The notes under the pieces were generated by a model that saw only the letters and a list, made by a program, of their open reading frames with translations, did no database searches and was not told the DNA's origin. A stretch of DNA of 13,948 nucleotides. Source: an uncultured Ruminococcus sp. GTDB lineage: Bacteria; Bacillota; Clostridia; Oscillospirales; Acutalibacteraceae. The stretch is taken from contig CADCOF010000026.1 in the NCBI GenBank assembly GCA_902802975.1, forward strand, positions 1-13,948. The letters run 5' to 3'. This document shows, piece by piece, positions 1-7,070 of the stretch; within the stretch, counting starts at the first letter, position 1, and the number at the start of each line of letters is the position of its first letter. The translations under genes and the position numbers were made by a program.

Positions 1-85
1 AGCCCGAATTTACGCCTGTGGAGTTAGTAGGTTACGAGGACAATGAAGCAGGAAGCCCATTGGCTTTAGACAATGGGTAGTTCAC
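1..85 (+). mobile_element. TnpB 3' end / omegaRNA-like right end of an IS605/IS607-type element, copy 1 (cut by window edge)
   Basis: In the frame starting at base 3 this reads 25 codons ending EAGSPLALDNG and a TAG stop at 78-80. EAGSPLAL just before the stop is a familiar TnpB (OrfB) C-terminus in IS605/IS607-type elements. The DNA folds into CCCATTG (56-62), an 8-nt loop and CAATGGG (71-77), followed by TTCAC (81-85). That is the layout of a transposon right end, where the omegaRNA scaffold stops and its guide begins. The same 86 bp recurs at 1590-1675 with a single C/T difference at base 41. The upstream part lies outside the window, so this copy could be the end of an intact tnpB or a remnant. 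Family recognition is from memory of TnpB tails, not from a search. Confidence 0.7.
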
Positions 86-139
86 TTTATCTGTTATACA
101 TGATAGAATTACTGTATAAAATATCAAAGGATTAGTGTA

Positions 140-1078
140 ATGGTAACAGTTGACTTGATAACCGGCTTTTTAGGTTCTGGGAAAACTACATTTTTAATAA
201 AATATGCCCGCCATTTGATGAGTAAAGGTGAGAAAATATGTATTCTCGAAAATGATTACGGTGCAGTAAATATAGATACCATGCTGTTGAGCCGGCTTTA
301 TAGCGAAGGCTGCGGCATTGAAAGCGTGGCCGGAGCTTGTGATAAAGACTGTCATATGCGCAGATTCAAAACTAAGCTTATTGCAATGGGAATGTCCGGC
401 TTTACTCGAGTGATTATAGAGCCATCTGGTATTTTTGATGTAGATGAGTTCTTTGATACTCTGCATGACTCGCCGCTTGATAAGTGGTATCGAATAGGCA
501 GCCTGATTACAATAGTTGATCCTACCATGAATAATAAAATGTCCGATGAATCAAGATACTTCTTGGCGTCACAAGCTGCTGTAGCCGGGCAGATAGTGTT
601 CAGCTTTTGTTCATCAACACATGATAATTGTGATAATGTTGCTCGGTCATTGGCTGTTATCGGTGACGCTATGCGTGAAATACGCTGTTATCGAGACCCC
701 GCTGACTATTATACAGCGGTTTCATGGGATAACATTACACCTGAACAGATGGATAAAATAGCGTCGTGCGGTTTTTGTGCTGCTGATTTTGTGAAAATGC
801 AGCTTAAAACAAATACATATGATTCTATCTATTTCATGAACAATGATATTTCTCCGTCAAATCTGCTGCGTATTTCAAAAGAGATTCTGGATTCACATTC
901 CTGCGGAAATGTTTGGCGAATAAAAGGATTTACTCAAAGCGACGGAATATGGTACAAGATAAATGCGTCGCACAGCGCAGTACAGTTGGAACCGGTATCG
1001 GAAGGACAATCAGTTGTAATCGTAATTGGCGAAGAATTAAACAAATCGGAAATTAAAAATATTTTTGAAAAGGATTGA
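140..1078 (+). CDS. Diverged CobW/P47K (G3E) family GTPase-like protein
   Basis: A 312-residue protein with the N-terminal P-loop of the CobW/P47K metallochaperone family: GFLGSGKT at residues 9-16, ENDYG at 37-41, IEPSGIFD at 93-100 (family form ETTGLADP) and IVD at 125-127. Residues from about 255 on resemble the CobW C-terminal domain (VWRIKGF). Family members use GTP hydrolysis to deliver metals such as Zn or Co. Two hallmarks are altered. The metal-binding CxCC motif is replaced by GACDKDC (65-71), and the NKxD guanine-specificity motif is absent where it is expected (QIVFSFCSS, 151-159). Metal or nucleotide use may therefore differ from the family norm. The ATG at 140 has AAAGGA 8 nt upstream; a possible -10 (TATAAA) lies at 115-120. 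The dockerin gene follows within 7 bp. Family assignment is firm, function is not. Confidence 0.82.
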   Translation: MVTVDLITGFLGSGKTTFLIKYARHLMSKGEKICILENDYGAVNIDTMLLSRLYSEGCGIESVAGACDKDCHMRRFKTKLIAMGMSGFTRVIIEPSGIFDVDEFFDTLHDSPLDKWYRIGSLITIVDPTMNNKMSDESRYFLASQAAVAGQIVFSFCSSTHDNCDNVARSLAVIGDAMREIRCYRDPADYYTAVSWDNITPEQMDKIASCGFCAADFVKMQLKTNTYDSIYFMNNDISPSNLLRISKEILDSHSCGNVWRIKGFTQSDGIWYKINASHSAVQLEPVSEGQSVVIVIGEELNKSEIKNIFEKD

Positions 1079-1085
1079 TCAAATA

Positions 1086-1526
1086 ATGAAAAGATTTTTA
1101 ACCATGTCGGCGATTGCTGTAATTATTTTGGGCGCACTTCCGTCCGTATATGCTTATGATACTGTAGGAGGCGGTGTTGATACAAAAACAAACGTAACAA
1201 ATAATCCTTCCGGAACTATTTCACTTCCGTTTGTTCCGTATGAGCCTGATACATCGAGTCAAAAGAGTGATACCGATACAAATTCCGAAAACACAGATTC
1301 CCAATCCGATACAGATCCATTTGTTGATGAGGAGACTCAAAGGGGAGATGCCGACAACGACGGACAAATCACCTCAAGCGACGCACTGATGATTCTGCGT
1401 GCCTCTGTAGGATTAAACGACTTGCAGCCAAACAAGGTGACAGATGTAGATAACGACGGATTTATTTCGGCAAATGACGCACTGCTTGTTCTTCGCAAAT
1501 CGGTAGGTCTTTCAGCTGATTTTTGA
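1086..1526 (+). CDS. Small secreted type I dockerin protein
   Basis: A 146-residue protein. Residues 1-23 form a signal peptide: MKRF, a hydrophobic core, then a likely cleavage site after PSVYA. Residues about 50-85 are a Ser/Thr/Asp-rich linker. Residues 86-142 hold two dockerin repeats, GDADNDGQITSSDALMILR and TDVDNDGFISANDALLVLR, each with the Ca-binding DxDxDGxI(x3)D loop of type I dockerins. Dockerins dock onto cohesin modules of scaffoldins or surface proteins. No catalytic or carbohydrate-binding domain is visible, so this may be an adaptor, a small ligand or a decoy. I chose ATG 1086 over the in-frame TTG at 1065 because the signal peptide then starts properly and AAAGGA (1070-1075) serves as ribosome binding site. 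It is probably co-transcribed with the CobW-like gene, ending 7 bp upstream. Confidence 0.87.
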   Translation: MKRFLTMSAIAVIILGALPSVYAYDTVGGGVDTKTNVTNNPSGTISLPFVPYEPDTSSQKSDTDTNSENTDSQSDTDPFVDEETQRGDADNDGQITSSDALMILRASVGLNDLQPNKVTDVDNDGFISANDALLVLRKSVGLSADF

Positions 1527-1543
1527 TTGATTCACATATCTTG

Positions 1544-1566
1544 ACAAAACGAAAGTTTTGTTTTAT
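1544..1566 (+). terminator. Probable intrinsic terminator after the dockerin gene
   Basis: ACAAAAC, a GAAA tetraloop and GTTTTGT (1544-1561) make a 7-bp stem followed by TTTA, 17 bp after the dockerin stop. The stem is AT-rich, so termination may be incomplete. Confidence 0.5.
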
Positions 1567-1589
1567 AAAAGCGGCAGTAGGTATGGTGC

Positions 1590-1674
1590 AGCCCGAATTT
1601 ACGCCTGTGGAGTTAGTAGGTTACGAGGATAATGAAGCAGGAAGCCCATTGGCTTTAGACAATGGGTAGTTCAC
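1590..1674 (+). mobile_element. TnpB 3' end / omegaRNA-like right end, copy 2 (orphan remnant)
   Basis: Near-identical to window bases 1-85 (one mismatch, T at 1630). It encodes the same TnpB tail ending EAGSPLALDNG with TAG at 1667-1669. The terminal stem is CCCATTG (1645-1651) with CAATGGG (1660-1666), and TTCAC is at 1670-1674. The reading frame stays open upstream to about 1571 with TnpB-compatible residues (AAVGMVQ). Before that comes the dockerin terminator, so there is no room for a tnpB gene here. This is an orphan right end, either a deletion remnant or a stand-alone omegaRNA-type locus. Bases from 1675 onward are in the position of the guide. Whether it is transcribed cannot be read from the sequence. 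Confidence 0.75.
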
Positions 1675-1675
1675 T

Positions 1676-1710
1676 AATGGTACAGTTTAGTGCTGTGCCA
1701 TTTTGTTTTG
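1676..1710 (+). terminator. Intrinsic terminator directly after repeat copy 2
   Basis: AATGGTACAG (1676-1685), a 7-nt loop and CTGTGCCATT (1693-1702) form a 10-bp stem with one G-U pair, followed by TTGTTTTG. It would end transcripts entering from repeat copy 2 or the dockerin gene, and it insulates the next operon. Confidence 0.65.
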
Positions 1711-1739
1711 TTCAAAATAGAGAAAATATGCATTATGTA

Positions 1740-1768
1740 TTGTATTGATCGCAAAATTGTGATATTAT
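1740..1768 (+). promoter_or_regulatory. Candidate promoter for the GtrA-oxidoreductase-glycosyltransferase operon
   Basis: TTGTAT (1740-1745), a 17-nt spacer and TATTAT (1763-1768) preceded by TGA, which makes an extended -10. The -35 is weak. The start codon at 1819 lies about 50 nt further on, and a terminator sits upstream at 1676-1710, so a promoter is expected in this gap. Confidence 0.45.
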
Positions 1769-1818
1769 AGTTACTGTTGGTAAAAATGATGCTGTGAATA
1801 TTTCAAAGGATAATAACA

Positions 1819-2307
1819 ATGAAAAAATGGTTTAATAAGCTGTTTATTGAAGAAACTTCAAATACGTTTATACAGTTCTTTCGCAGTTTGTTTGTAGGCG
1901 GAATTGCAACGGTTGCCGATTTTGTGGTGCTTATACTTTTTCGAGAGCTTGTAGGTATGTCCGAGAAGGGTGCTGCTGTTTTCGGATTTATCGCAGGTTT
2001 ATCGGTGAATTATATTGTCTCGACTTATTGGGTATTTGCAAAAGCAAAAGTCAAAAACAGGTTTGTGGATTTCATAGCATTTGCTGTGATCGGAATTATA
2101 GGCTTAGGATTTACTCAGTTGATCATTGCTCCTTTTGCTATGGAAGGAATTTTCGGCGAAGGTTATTTTGTCAGGAATGCAACGTTTGGAAATATTATTC
2201 CAACCGATAAATATTATATTATAGGTAAGCTCGTTGCTACAGTTCTAGTTTATATTTGGAATTTTTGCGCCAGAAAATTTATATTGTATAGAAAAGCAGA
2301 AGTGTGA
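1819..2307 (+). CDS. GtrA family polytopic membrane protein
   Basis: A 162-residue protein with the GtrA/DPMS pattern. There is an N-terminal FxxFxRSLFVGG entry, about four hydrophobic segments (roughly residues 22-42, 49-70, 81-105 and 132-152), NYIVSTYWVF between segments two and three, and NFCARKFILYR at the C-terminus. Family members help move or position polyprenyl-phosphate-linked sugars across the membrane for surface glycan modification, usually beside glycosyltransferases. That fits this operon, where a redox sugar-type enzyme starts 10 bp downstream and a GT-C transferase follows. The insertion around residues 106-130 (FAMEGIFGEGYF and following) is longer than in minimal GtrA proteins. 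The start has AAAGGA 8 nt upstream. Family confident; the sugar carried is unknown. Confidence 0.85.
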   Translation: MKKWFNKLFIEETSNTFIQFFRSLFVGGIATVADFVVLILFRELVGMSEKGAAVFGFIAGLSVNYIVSTYWVFAKAKVKNRFVDFIAFAVIGIIGLGFTQLIIAPFAMEGIFGEGYFVRNATFGNIIPTDKYYIIGKLVATVLVYIWNFCARKFILYRKAEV

Positions 2308-2316
2308 GGAATTAAC

Positions 2317-3888
2317 ATGAAGAAAATAGTAATCATAGGTGCCGGCCCTGCCGGTCTGACTGCGGCTTATGAACTTCTGAAAAACGGCGGAAGCAGTGAG
2401 TACGATGTAACCATTCTAGAAAGCTCCCATGTGATCGGCGGTATTTCACAGACAGTTCGCTACAACGGCAACAGAATGGACATTGGCGGACATCGATTTT
2501 TTTCAAAAGACGAGAGTGTCATGAATTGGTGGAAAAACATGATGCCAATCCAGGGCGTTAATAGCTTTGATGATGAAAAGCTTGGACGGCTGAAGCCTCT
2601 TGAAAACGGCGGACCCGACCCGAATAAAGAAGATCGTGTAATGCTTGTCCGCAGACGTATATCGCGTATTTATTTTAATAAGCATTTTTTTGATTATCCG
2701 ATTTCTATGAAGTGGGATACCATAAAGAATATGGGCTTTGCCACAACCATGGCTGCCGGTTTCAGCTATCTCAAATCAGCAATGTTTAAGCTGCCTGAGG
2801 ATAATCTGAATAATTTTTACATAAATCGTTTCGGAAAAAAGCTTTACAGTATGTTTTTTGAGGGCTATACCGAAAAATTATGGGGAAGACATCCCAGCGA
2901 AATATCCGCGGATTGGGGCGCGCAGAGAGTTAAAGGGCTTTCCATTCGCGCACTTCTCAAAGATATGTTCAAAAAGGCATTCGGAGGAAAAAAGGACAAC
3001 AAGAACGTCGAGACATCGCTTATTGAAGAGTTCTGGTATCCGAAATTCGGTCCCGGTCAGCTTTGGGAGACTGTGGCGTCCGAGGTGGAGAAAGCGGGAG
3101 GCAAGATCAGGTTCGGATATGATGTTCGCAATATAGTTTTGAACAACAACAAGGTGACGCAGGTTGTATGTGAGACCGAGAACGGCTCCGTTACGGTTGA
3201 GGGCGATATATTTATTTCTTCCATGCCCGTAAAAGACCTTGTAGTCGGAATGACGGGGGATAAGCCGTCGGAAAATATACTCAGAATTGCAAAGGGCTTG
3301 CCGTACCGTGATTTCGTCACTGCTGGTTTGCTTGTGAATAAGCTGAACTTGAAAAATGAAACGGATATAAAAACGCTCGGCGATATCGTTCCTGATTGCT
3401 GGATATATGTTCAGGATACAAACGTCAAGCTGGGACGTATACAGATATTCAACAACTGGAGTCCTTATCTTGTTACCGATCCGGAGCATTATGTGTGGGT
3501 GGGTCTTGAATACTTCTGCGAAGAAGGCGACAGCTTCTGGAATATGAGCGATAAGGAGTGTATCGATTTTGCCGCTGCCGAGCTGCAGACAATGGGTATC
3601 ATTAGCACAAATCAAGTAAAAGATGCTCATCGTGAAAGAGTAAAGAAGGCATATCCCGCTTATTTTGATACATATTCCGAAATGGATACTCTTATCGAAC
3701 AGCTCAATAAATATACCAATCTGTTTTGTATCGGAAGAAACGGTCAGCATCGCTACAACAATATGGATCATTCTATGGTTACTGCGTTCAAAACCGTAGA
3801 GGCCATAAAATCCGGATCTGCCGATAAGACTGCGATTTGGAATGTCAATACCGAAAAATCTTACCACGAAACAAAGGACGGTAAGTGA
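2317..3888 (+). CDS. FAD-dependent oxidoreductase, UDP-galactopyranose mutase/amine-oxidase-like
   Basis: A 523-residue flavoprotein. The N-terminal Rossmann dinucleotide fold shows GAGPAG at residues 8-13, acidic E35 at the end of strand two, GGISQT at 41-46 and [10 protein letters not shown] at 55-64. The C-terminal FAD-binding segment is around 466-497 ([18 protein letters not shown]). These features are typical of the protoporphyrinogen-oxidase/UDP-galactopyranose-mutase-like group often found in surface polysaccharide loci. It is longer than classical UGM (about 370-390 residues), so mutase activity should not be assumed; a sugar-nucleotide or lipid-linked sugar substrate is inferred from the neighbours. 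GAGGA lies just upstream of the ATG, 10 bp after the GtrA stop. The gene ends 4 bp before the glycosyltransferase start, so translation is probably coupled. Confidence 0.8.
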   Translation: MKKIVIIGAGPAGLTAAYELLKNGGSSEYDVTILESSHVIGGISQTVRYNGNRMDIGGHRFFSKDESVMNWWKNMMPIQGVNSFDDEKLGRLKPLENGGPDPNKEDRVMLVRRRISRIYFNKHFFDYPISMKWDTIKNMGFATTMAAGFSYLKSAMFKLPEDNLNNFYINRFGKKLYSMFFEGYTEKLWGRHPSEISADWGAQRVKGLSIRALLKDMFKKAFGGKKDNKNVETSLIEEFWYPKFGPGQLWETVASEVEKAGGKIRFGYDVRNIVLNNNKVTQVVCETENGSVTVEGDIFISSMPVKDLVVGMTGDKPSENILRIAKGLPYRDFVTAGLLVNKLNLKNETDIKTLGDIVPDCWIYVQDTNVKLGRIQIFNNWSPYLVTDPEHYVWVGLEYFCEEGDSFWNMSDKECIDFAAAELQTMGIISTNQVKDAHRERVKKAYPAYFDTYSEMDTLIEQLNKYTNLFCIGRNGQHRYNNMDHSMVTAFKTVEAIKSGSADKTAIWNVNTEKSYHETKDGK

Positions 3889-3892
3889 TCAT

Positions 3893-5488
3893 ATGAGTAA
3901 GGTCACAAATAAAGGCAAACCACTGCTGCAGACAGAACAGGCGTATGAAATAGAGCCGATCATTCTTCGAAGAGCATTTGGTATTATCGGCTTGGTGTGT
4001 ATCATATGTACGCTTGTATTTGATAAATCAAGAGACATGGGCGGCACTGTATTATTTCCAATTGCATGTATTTTGGGAGTATTGATACTTGCGTTTATGC
4101 TTTGGTATGAAAAAAAGCTTACCGTTCAGAATATTGCACTTTTGATTATTGCGGCAGGCTTTATGGTAAGGCTGAATTATGTTATTTACACGCCACTGAG
4201 TGAGACTGTCAGAATACGCCAGCATGATTTGTACAGCTTTGGAGGGGAAAAAGGACACTCCGCGTATATTGAGCATTTTTATAATAATGGGTACACTCTT
4301 CCGAATTTTGATCCAACGGAAAAGGCGCAGTTTTATCACCCGCCGCTTCATCACTTGTTATGCGCAATATGGATGAGAATATTGACAACGTTCGGAATGA
4401 GCTACACAAGAGCAATAGGAAGTCTTCAGTATTTGTCTCTCTTTTACTCTTCAAGCTGCATGCTTGTATGTGAGCTGATATTTTCAAAGCTTCGTATGAG
4501 AGGATTATCAAATCTGCTCGCATTATCCGTAATCGCTTTTCACCCAACGTTTATTATACTTGCGGGGTCTGTAAATAACGATATTCTTTCAATTCTGTTT
4601 ACACTTCTGGCTGTTTATTTTGTTTTCGTGTGGCATGAAGAGCGAACACAAAAAAATATTATCCCCATTGCATTGTCTATAGGACTTGGAATGTCCACCA
4701 AATTGTCGGTTGGACTGTTGGCAATCCCTGTCGGGATGTTGTTCCTTTGGGATTTTATCGATGCAAAAAAGGATAAGCTGGTTATTATTCGTCAGTTTTT
4801 GATATTCGGAGTAATTTGTATTCCGCTGGGTCTGTGGTTCTCTGTTCGGAATTATATAAAATATGACGTGCCGTTTACATACGTAAGACGCTTGTCGGAT
4901 ACTTCCGATCAATATATAGGAGATTATTCAGTTTATCAGCGTCTGTTTGATTTCAGCGATCATCCTTTCAAAAATGTATTTCTTAACCGTGAGACGACGG
5001 GTGCGGATTATTTTGAGTATAATCCGCTGGTAGCCATAATCAAGACGTCAATGTTCGGAGAATATAATTTTGCCGAAACGAACCCCAATATTGTATACTT
5101 CTGTTGGTTTTTGCTGATAATGAACGTAATATTGATTGCTTTTTCAATATTTGCAACTGCATATTATATTATCAAAAAATCAAAACATACAGATACAACA
5201 GAAAAAGTGTTTTTGGTTTTTTATCAAATACTGATGTTTGTATATTATATAAAATTCTGTTTTGATTTCCCGCACAATTGTTCTATGGATTTTCGATATA
5301 TTGTTCCGACTTGCGTTATAGGCACGTTCTTTATTTGCGCATCGACAGAACATTTCTCGATAGAGTTGCAAAGTCACACCAAAGCAGTAAAAGCTGTAAA
5401 TATTATTGTTTCCTCAAGTGTAATATTGTTCTGCATTGCCTCGATAATTGTATTCATTATGCTGGGCAATACAACATTACAATATTAG
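3893..5488 (+). CDS. Polytopic GT-C fold glycosyltransferase (GT39/ArnT-like)
   Basis: A 531-residue membrane protein with about 11-13 hydrophobic segments. The first extracytoplasmic loop (about residues 100-155) carries RQHDLY (109-114), a candidate acidic catalytic motif, and HPPLHH (149-154), the PPL element common in GT-C enzymes. SVNND (226-230) matches the N-N-D element of this superfamily, and RYIVP lies near the C-terminus. GT-C enzymes transfer a sugar from a polyprenyl-phosphate donor on the outer face of the membrane. An upstream GtrA protein fits a supplied lipid-linked donor. The ATG at 3893 starts 4 bp after the preceding stop, with AAAGGA 14 nt upstream; an in-frame start at 3842 would overlap the previous gene by 47 bp and is less likely. 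The acceptor (protein, teichoic acid or polysaccharide) cannot be told. Confidence 0.78.
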   Translation: MSKVTNKGKPLLQTEQAYEIEPIILRRAFGIIGLVCIICTLVFDKSRDMGGTVLFPIACILGVLILAFMLWYEKKLTVQNIALLIIAAGFMVRLNYVIYTPLSETVRIRQHDLYSFGGEKGHSAYIEHFYNNGYTLPNFDPTEKAQFYHPPLHHLLCAIWMRILTTFGMSYTRAIGSLQYLSLFYSSSCMLVCELIFSKLRMRGLSNLLALSVIAFHPTFIILAGSVNNDILSILFTLLAVYFVFVWHEERTQKNIIPIALSIGLGMSTKLSVGLLAIPVGMLFLWDFIDAKKDKLVIIRQFLIFGVICIPLGLWFSVRNYIKYDVPFTYVRRLSDTSDQYIGDYSVYQRLFDFSDHPFKNVFLNRETTGADYFEYNPLVAIIKTSMFGEYNFAETNPNIVYFCWFLLIMNVILIAFSIFATAYYIIKKSKHTDTTEKVFLVFYQILMFVYYIKFCFDFPHNCSMDFRYIVPTCVIGTFFICASTEHFSIELQSHTKAVKAVNIIVSSSVILFCIASIIVFIMLGNTTLQY

Positions 5489-5567
5489 TTGGGTAGTTAG
5501 TATTTAGCAGCTAATCTGATCTGAATTCAAAATTTGCTTATTTATAGTAACATAGAAACTTTTCGCC

Positions 5568-5594
5568 CGGCGGTCAAGCGTCCGCAGGCAGTTC
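5568..5594 (-). repeat. Single copy of a 27-bp GC-rich interspersed repeat
   Basis: Read on the minus strand this 27-mer begins GAACTGCCTGCGG and differs at 3 of 27 positions from 13921-13947. It is also clearly related to the four tandem units at 5692-5799. It lies in the gap after the glycosyltransferase, about 100 bp from that array, and its central palindrome is partly degraded. Confidence 0.7.
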
Positions 5595-5624
5595 GCACTC
5601 AAATTCTGTGCAAGCATAAATTAT

Positions 5625-5661
5625 AAAACCCGCGTCTAACATAATGTAGGGCGCGGGTTTT
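5625..5661. terminator. Bidirectional intrinsic terminator between convergent genes
   Basis: AAAACCCGCG (5625-5634) pairs perfectly with CGCGGGTTTT (5652-5661) around a 17-nt loop. The A-run on one side and T-run on the other give a U-tract in both directions. It lies between the stop of the rightward glycosyltransferase (5488) and the stop of the leftward TraG-like gene (5682). The remaining bases of the gap hold only the repeat at 5568-5594. Confidence 0.8.
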
Positions 5662-5681
5662 AAATTATCGTTACAAATAAA

Positions 5682-7067
5682 TTATGTGCGCGAACTGTCA
5701 GCGGGTGTAACCCGCCGCGAACTGCCAGCGGGTGCAACCCGCCGCGAACTGTCAGCGGGTGCAACCCGCCGCGAACTGTCAGCGGGTGCAACCCGCCGCT
5801 GCTGTTCTTCTTCCTTTATTTTTCTTTCGTATGCTGCCGTTATTTTTTTGTATCTGCTGTCGTTCAGGACATTGTATCGCTGCGTGATTATTGGCTTTTG
5901 TCCGCGTCTGAAAATAATCTCCTGACCGATTGGCATGTAGAGTATATCTTCAAGAGGAACATTCAGTCGCTCGCTCATGCTTTTGCATGTTTTGAGGTTC
6001 ATGCCGCCCATGTATACATATGTGTCGCAGTTGTCAATGATTGTGACAGCGTCCTCGTAGCCGTACATGCGTTCAAGCTGACTTTCCGACTGGAGCAGAA
6101 TCATTACACTGATCTGCTTCTCTCTGAACACCGAAATGTACTCCGGAAAATTCAAAATGCGGGAACCTGTGGCGAAATCATCAGCAAGCACGCTGACCGG
6201 AATAGGAAGTTTTCCGCTTGGAAGTGATTCGGCATACTCAAACAGCTGCTTGAACATCTGCGCGTAAAACATGTTTACAAAGCAGTTTAACGTGGGGTTT
6301 ACTGCCGAAGTCGTGATAAACAGTATCGTTTTTTGAGAGGCAAGCTCCTCAAATGATATTTTTTCTTTTATCGATATCATCTTGCGGAGTTCGGGAGAAA
6401 AGATTGTATCTATGGTTGTGTTCAAAGTGCCGTATACACAGCTTGCTGTCTTGTACGGAAGTACTCTGAACGAATTCCAGCAGGTTGCCGTGAAACAATG
6501 AGGATCGTTACGCACAATTCTTTCAAATCTGGAATCCAGTGTTGTTTCAATTCCGCTGACGCCATCAGATATCACCAGATCATCATTCAACTTCAGCACA
6601 TCTGCAAATGTCGGATTGTCAACCGTCATCAGTGTGTATGATATGAGTGCGGACATAAGGCTTATCGACGCTTCGTCCCAGTAAGGATCCGCCGTACTTT
6701 TTTCTTTTCTGGGATTGGCTTTTACAATCGATGCCGCAAGAAATGTGATATCGGAATAGTGAGATATGTATTTGAGCGGATCGTATGCAGCTGTGCTGAT
6801 TTTGGGATTTACAAAGTTCAGGTCAAGGAAGTTGTAGCCTTTTGCCAAAAATATGCTCTTGTATTTATCAACGATTCTGCGTTTTGTGACCGTAACGATC
6901 AAACTTGAATCTGACGTTTCGAGAAGACGGGGTTCCATCAGCGACATCGTTTTACCTCCGCCGCTGCTCGCGCAAACAATAACATTGTTGTTCAGCCCTG
7001 TTTCATTGGGATCCATGCTGAACACTGCGTTGCTGCCTTCGCCAAGAATCATTCTTTCTTTAATCAT
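5682..7067 (-). CDS. Cytosolic TraG/VirD4-like (type IV coupling protein family) ATPase with repeat C-terminus
   Basis: A 461-residue RecA-fold ATPase. ASSGGGKT at 33-40 is the Walker A motif, AYDPLKYI (94-101) and DPYWDEA (127-133) match coupling-protein signatures, VSVLADDF at 291-298 is the Walker B region, and LLQSESQLERMYG (324-336) plus NCDTYVYMGG (346-355) match the conserved TraG/VirD4 C-terminal core. Coupling proteins pump DNA through conjugation channels. This one lacks the usual N-terminal membrane anchor. It reads IVTVTKRRI (57-65) where relatives have a DPKGE-like motif, and has D-D instead of D-E in Walker B. Residues 424-460 are four RRVAPADSS-type repeats. No relaxase or other conjugation gene is in view. 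GGAGGTA precedes the ATG, 3 bp after the ClpP stop, so the two form an operon. It could be a relic of a mobile element or a domesticated ATPase. Confidence 0.82.
   Translation of the reverse strand: MIKERMILGEGSNAVFSMDPNETGLNNNVIVCASSGGGKTMSLMEPRLLETSDSSLIVTVTKRRIVDKYKSIFLAKGYNFLDLNFVNPKISTAAYDPLKYISHYSDITFLAASIVKANPRKEKSTADPYWDEASISLMSALISYTLMTVDNPTFADVLKLNDDLVISDGVSGIETTLDSRFERIVRNDPHCFTATCWNSFRVLPYKTASCVYGTLNTTIDTIFSPELRKMISIKEKISFEELASQKTILFITTSAVNPTLNCFVNMFYAQMFKQLFEYAESLPSGKLPIPVSVLADDFATGSRILNFPEYISVFREKQISVMILLQSESQLERMYGYEDAVTIIDNCDTYVYMGGMNLKTCKSMSERLNVPLEDILYMPIGQEIIFRRGQKPIITQRYNVLNDSRYKKITAAYERKIKEEEQQRRVAPADSSRRVAPADSSRRVAPAGSSRRVTPADSSRT
5692..5799 (+). repeat. Four tandem copies of a 27-bp hairpin repeat inside the 3' end of the TraG-like gene
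   Basis: Units at 5692-5718, 5719-5745, 5746-5772 and 5773-5799 begin GAACTGYC and carry a hairpin GCGGGT-GCA-ACCCGC (unit 1 has GTA in the loop). They are almost identical. Because 27 is a multiple of three they stay in frame on the minus strand and encode RRVAPADSS-like nonapeptides, with single changes in the two units nearest the stop codon. Related single copies lie outside genes at 5568-5594 and 13921-13948. Confidence 0.92.
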
Positions 7068-7070
7068 ACC

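Noticed and set aside
1065..1085. TTG start giving the dockerin protein seven extra residues
   Set aside because: The extension overlaps the CobW-like gene and spoils the signal peptide; the ATG at 1086 has AAAGGA upstream.
2878..3867. Long open frame of 329 codons on the minus strand
   Set aside because: It lies opposite the well-supported FAD oxidoreductase gene, has no recognisable motif and is Cys/His/Ile-rich in the manner of antisense shadows.
5489..5520. Similarity of TAGTTAGTA-like AT-rich stretches at 5490-5510, 9140-9165 and 13733-13785
   Set aside because: Matches are only about 9-10 nt in low-complexity sequence; not enough to call a repeat family.
5692..5799. Regular 27-bp repeats as a possible CRISPR array
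   Set aside because: The units abut with no spacers between them, lie in frame within a coding gene, and no cas gene is in the window.
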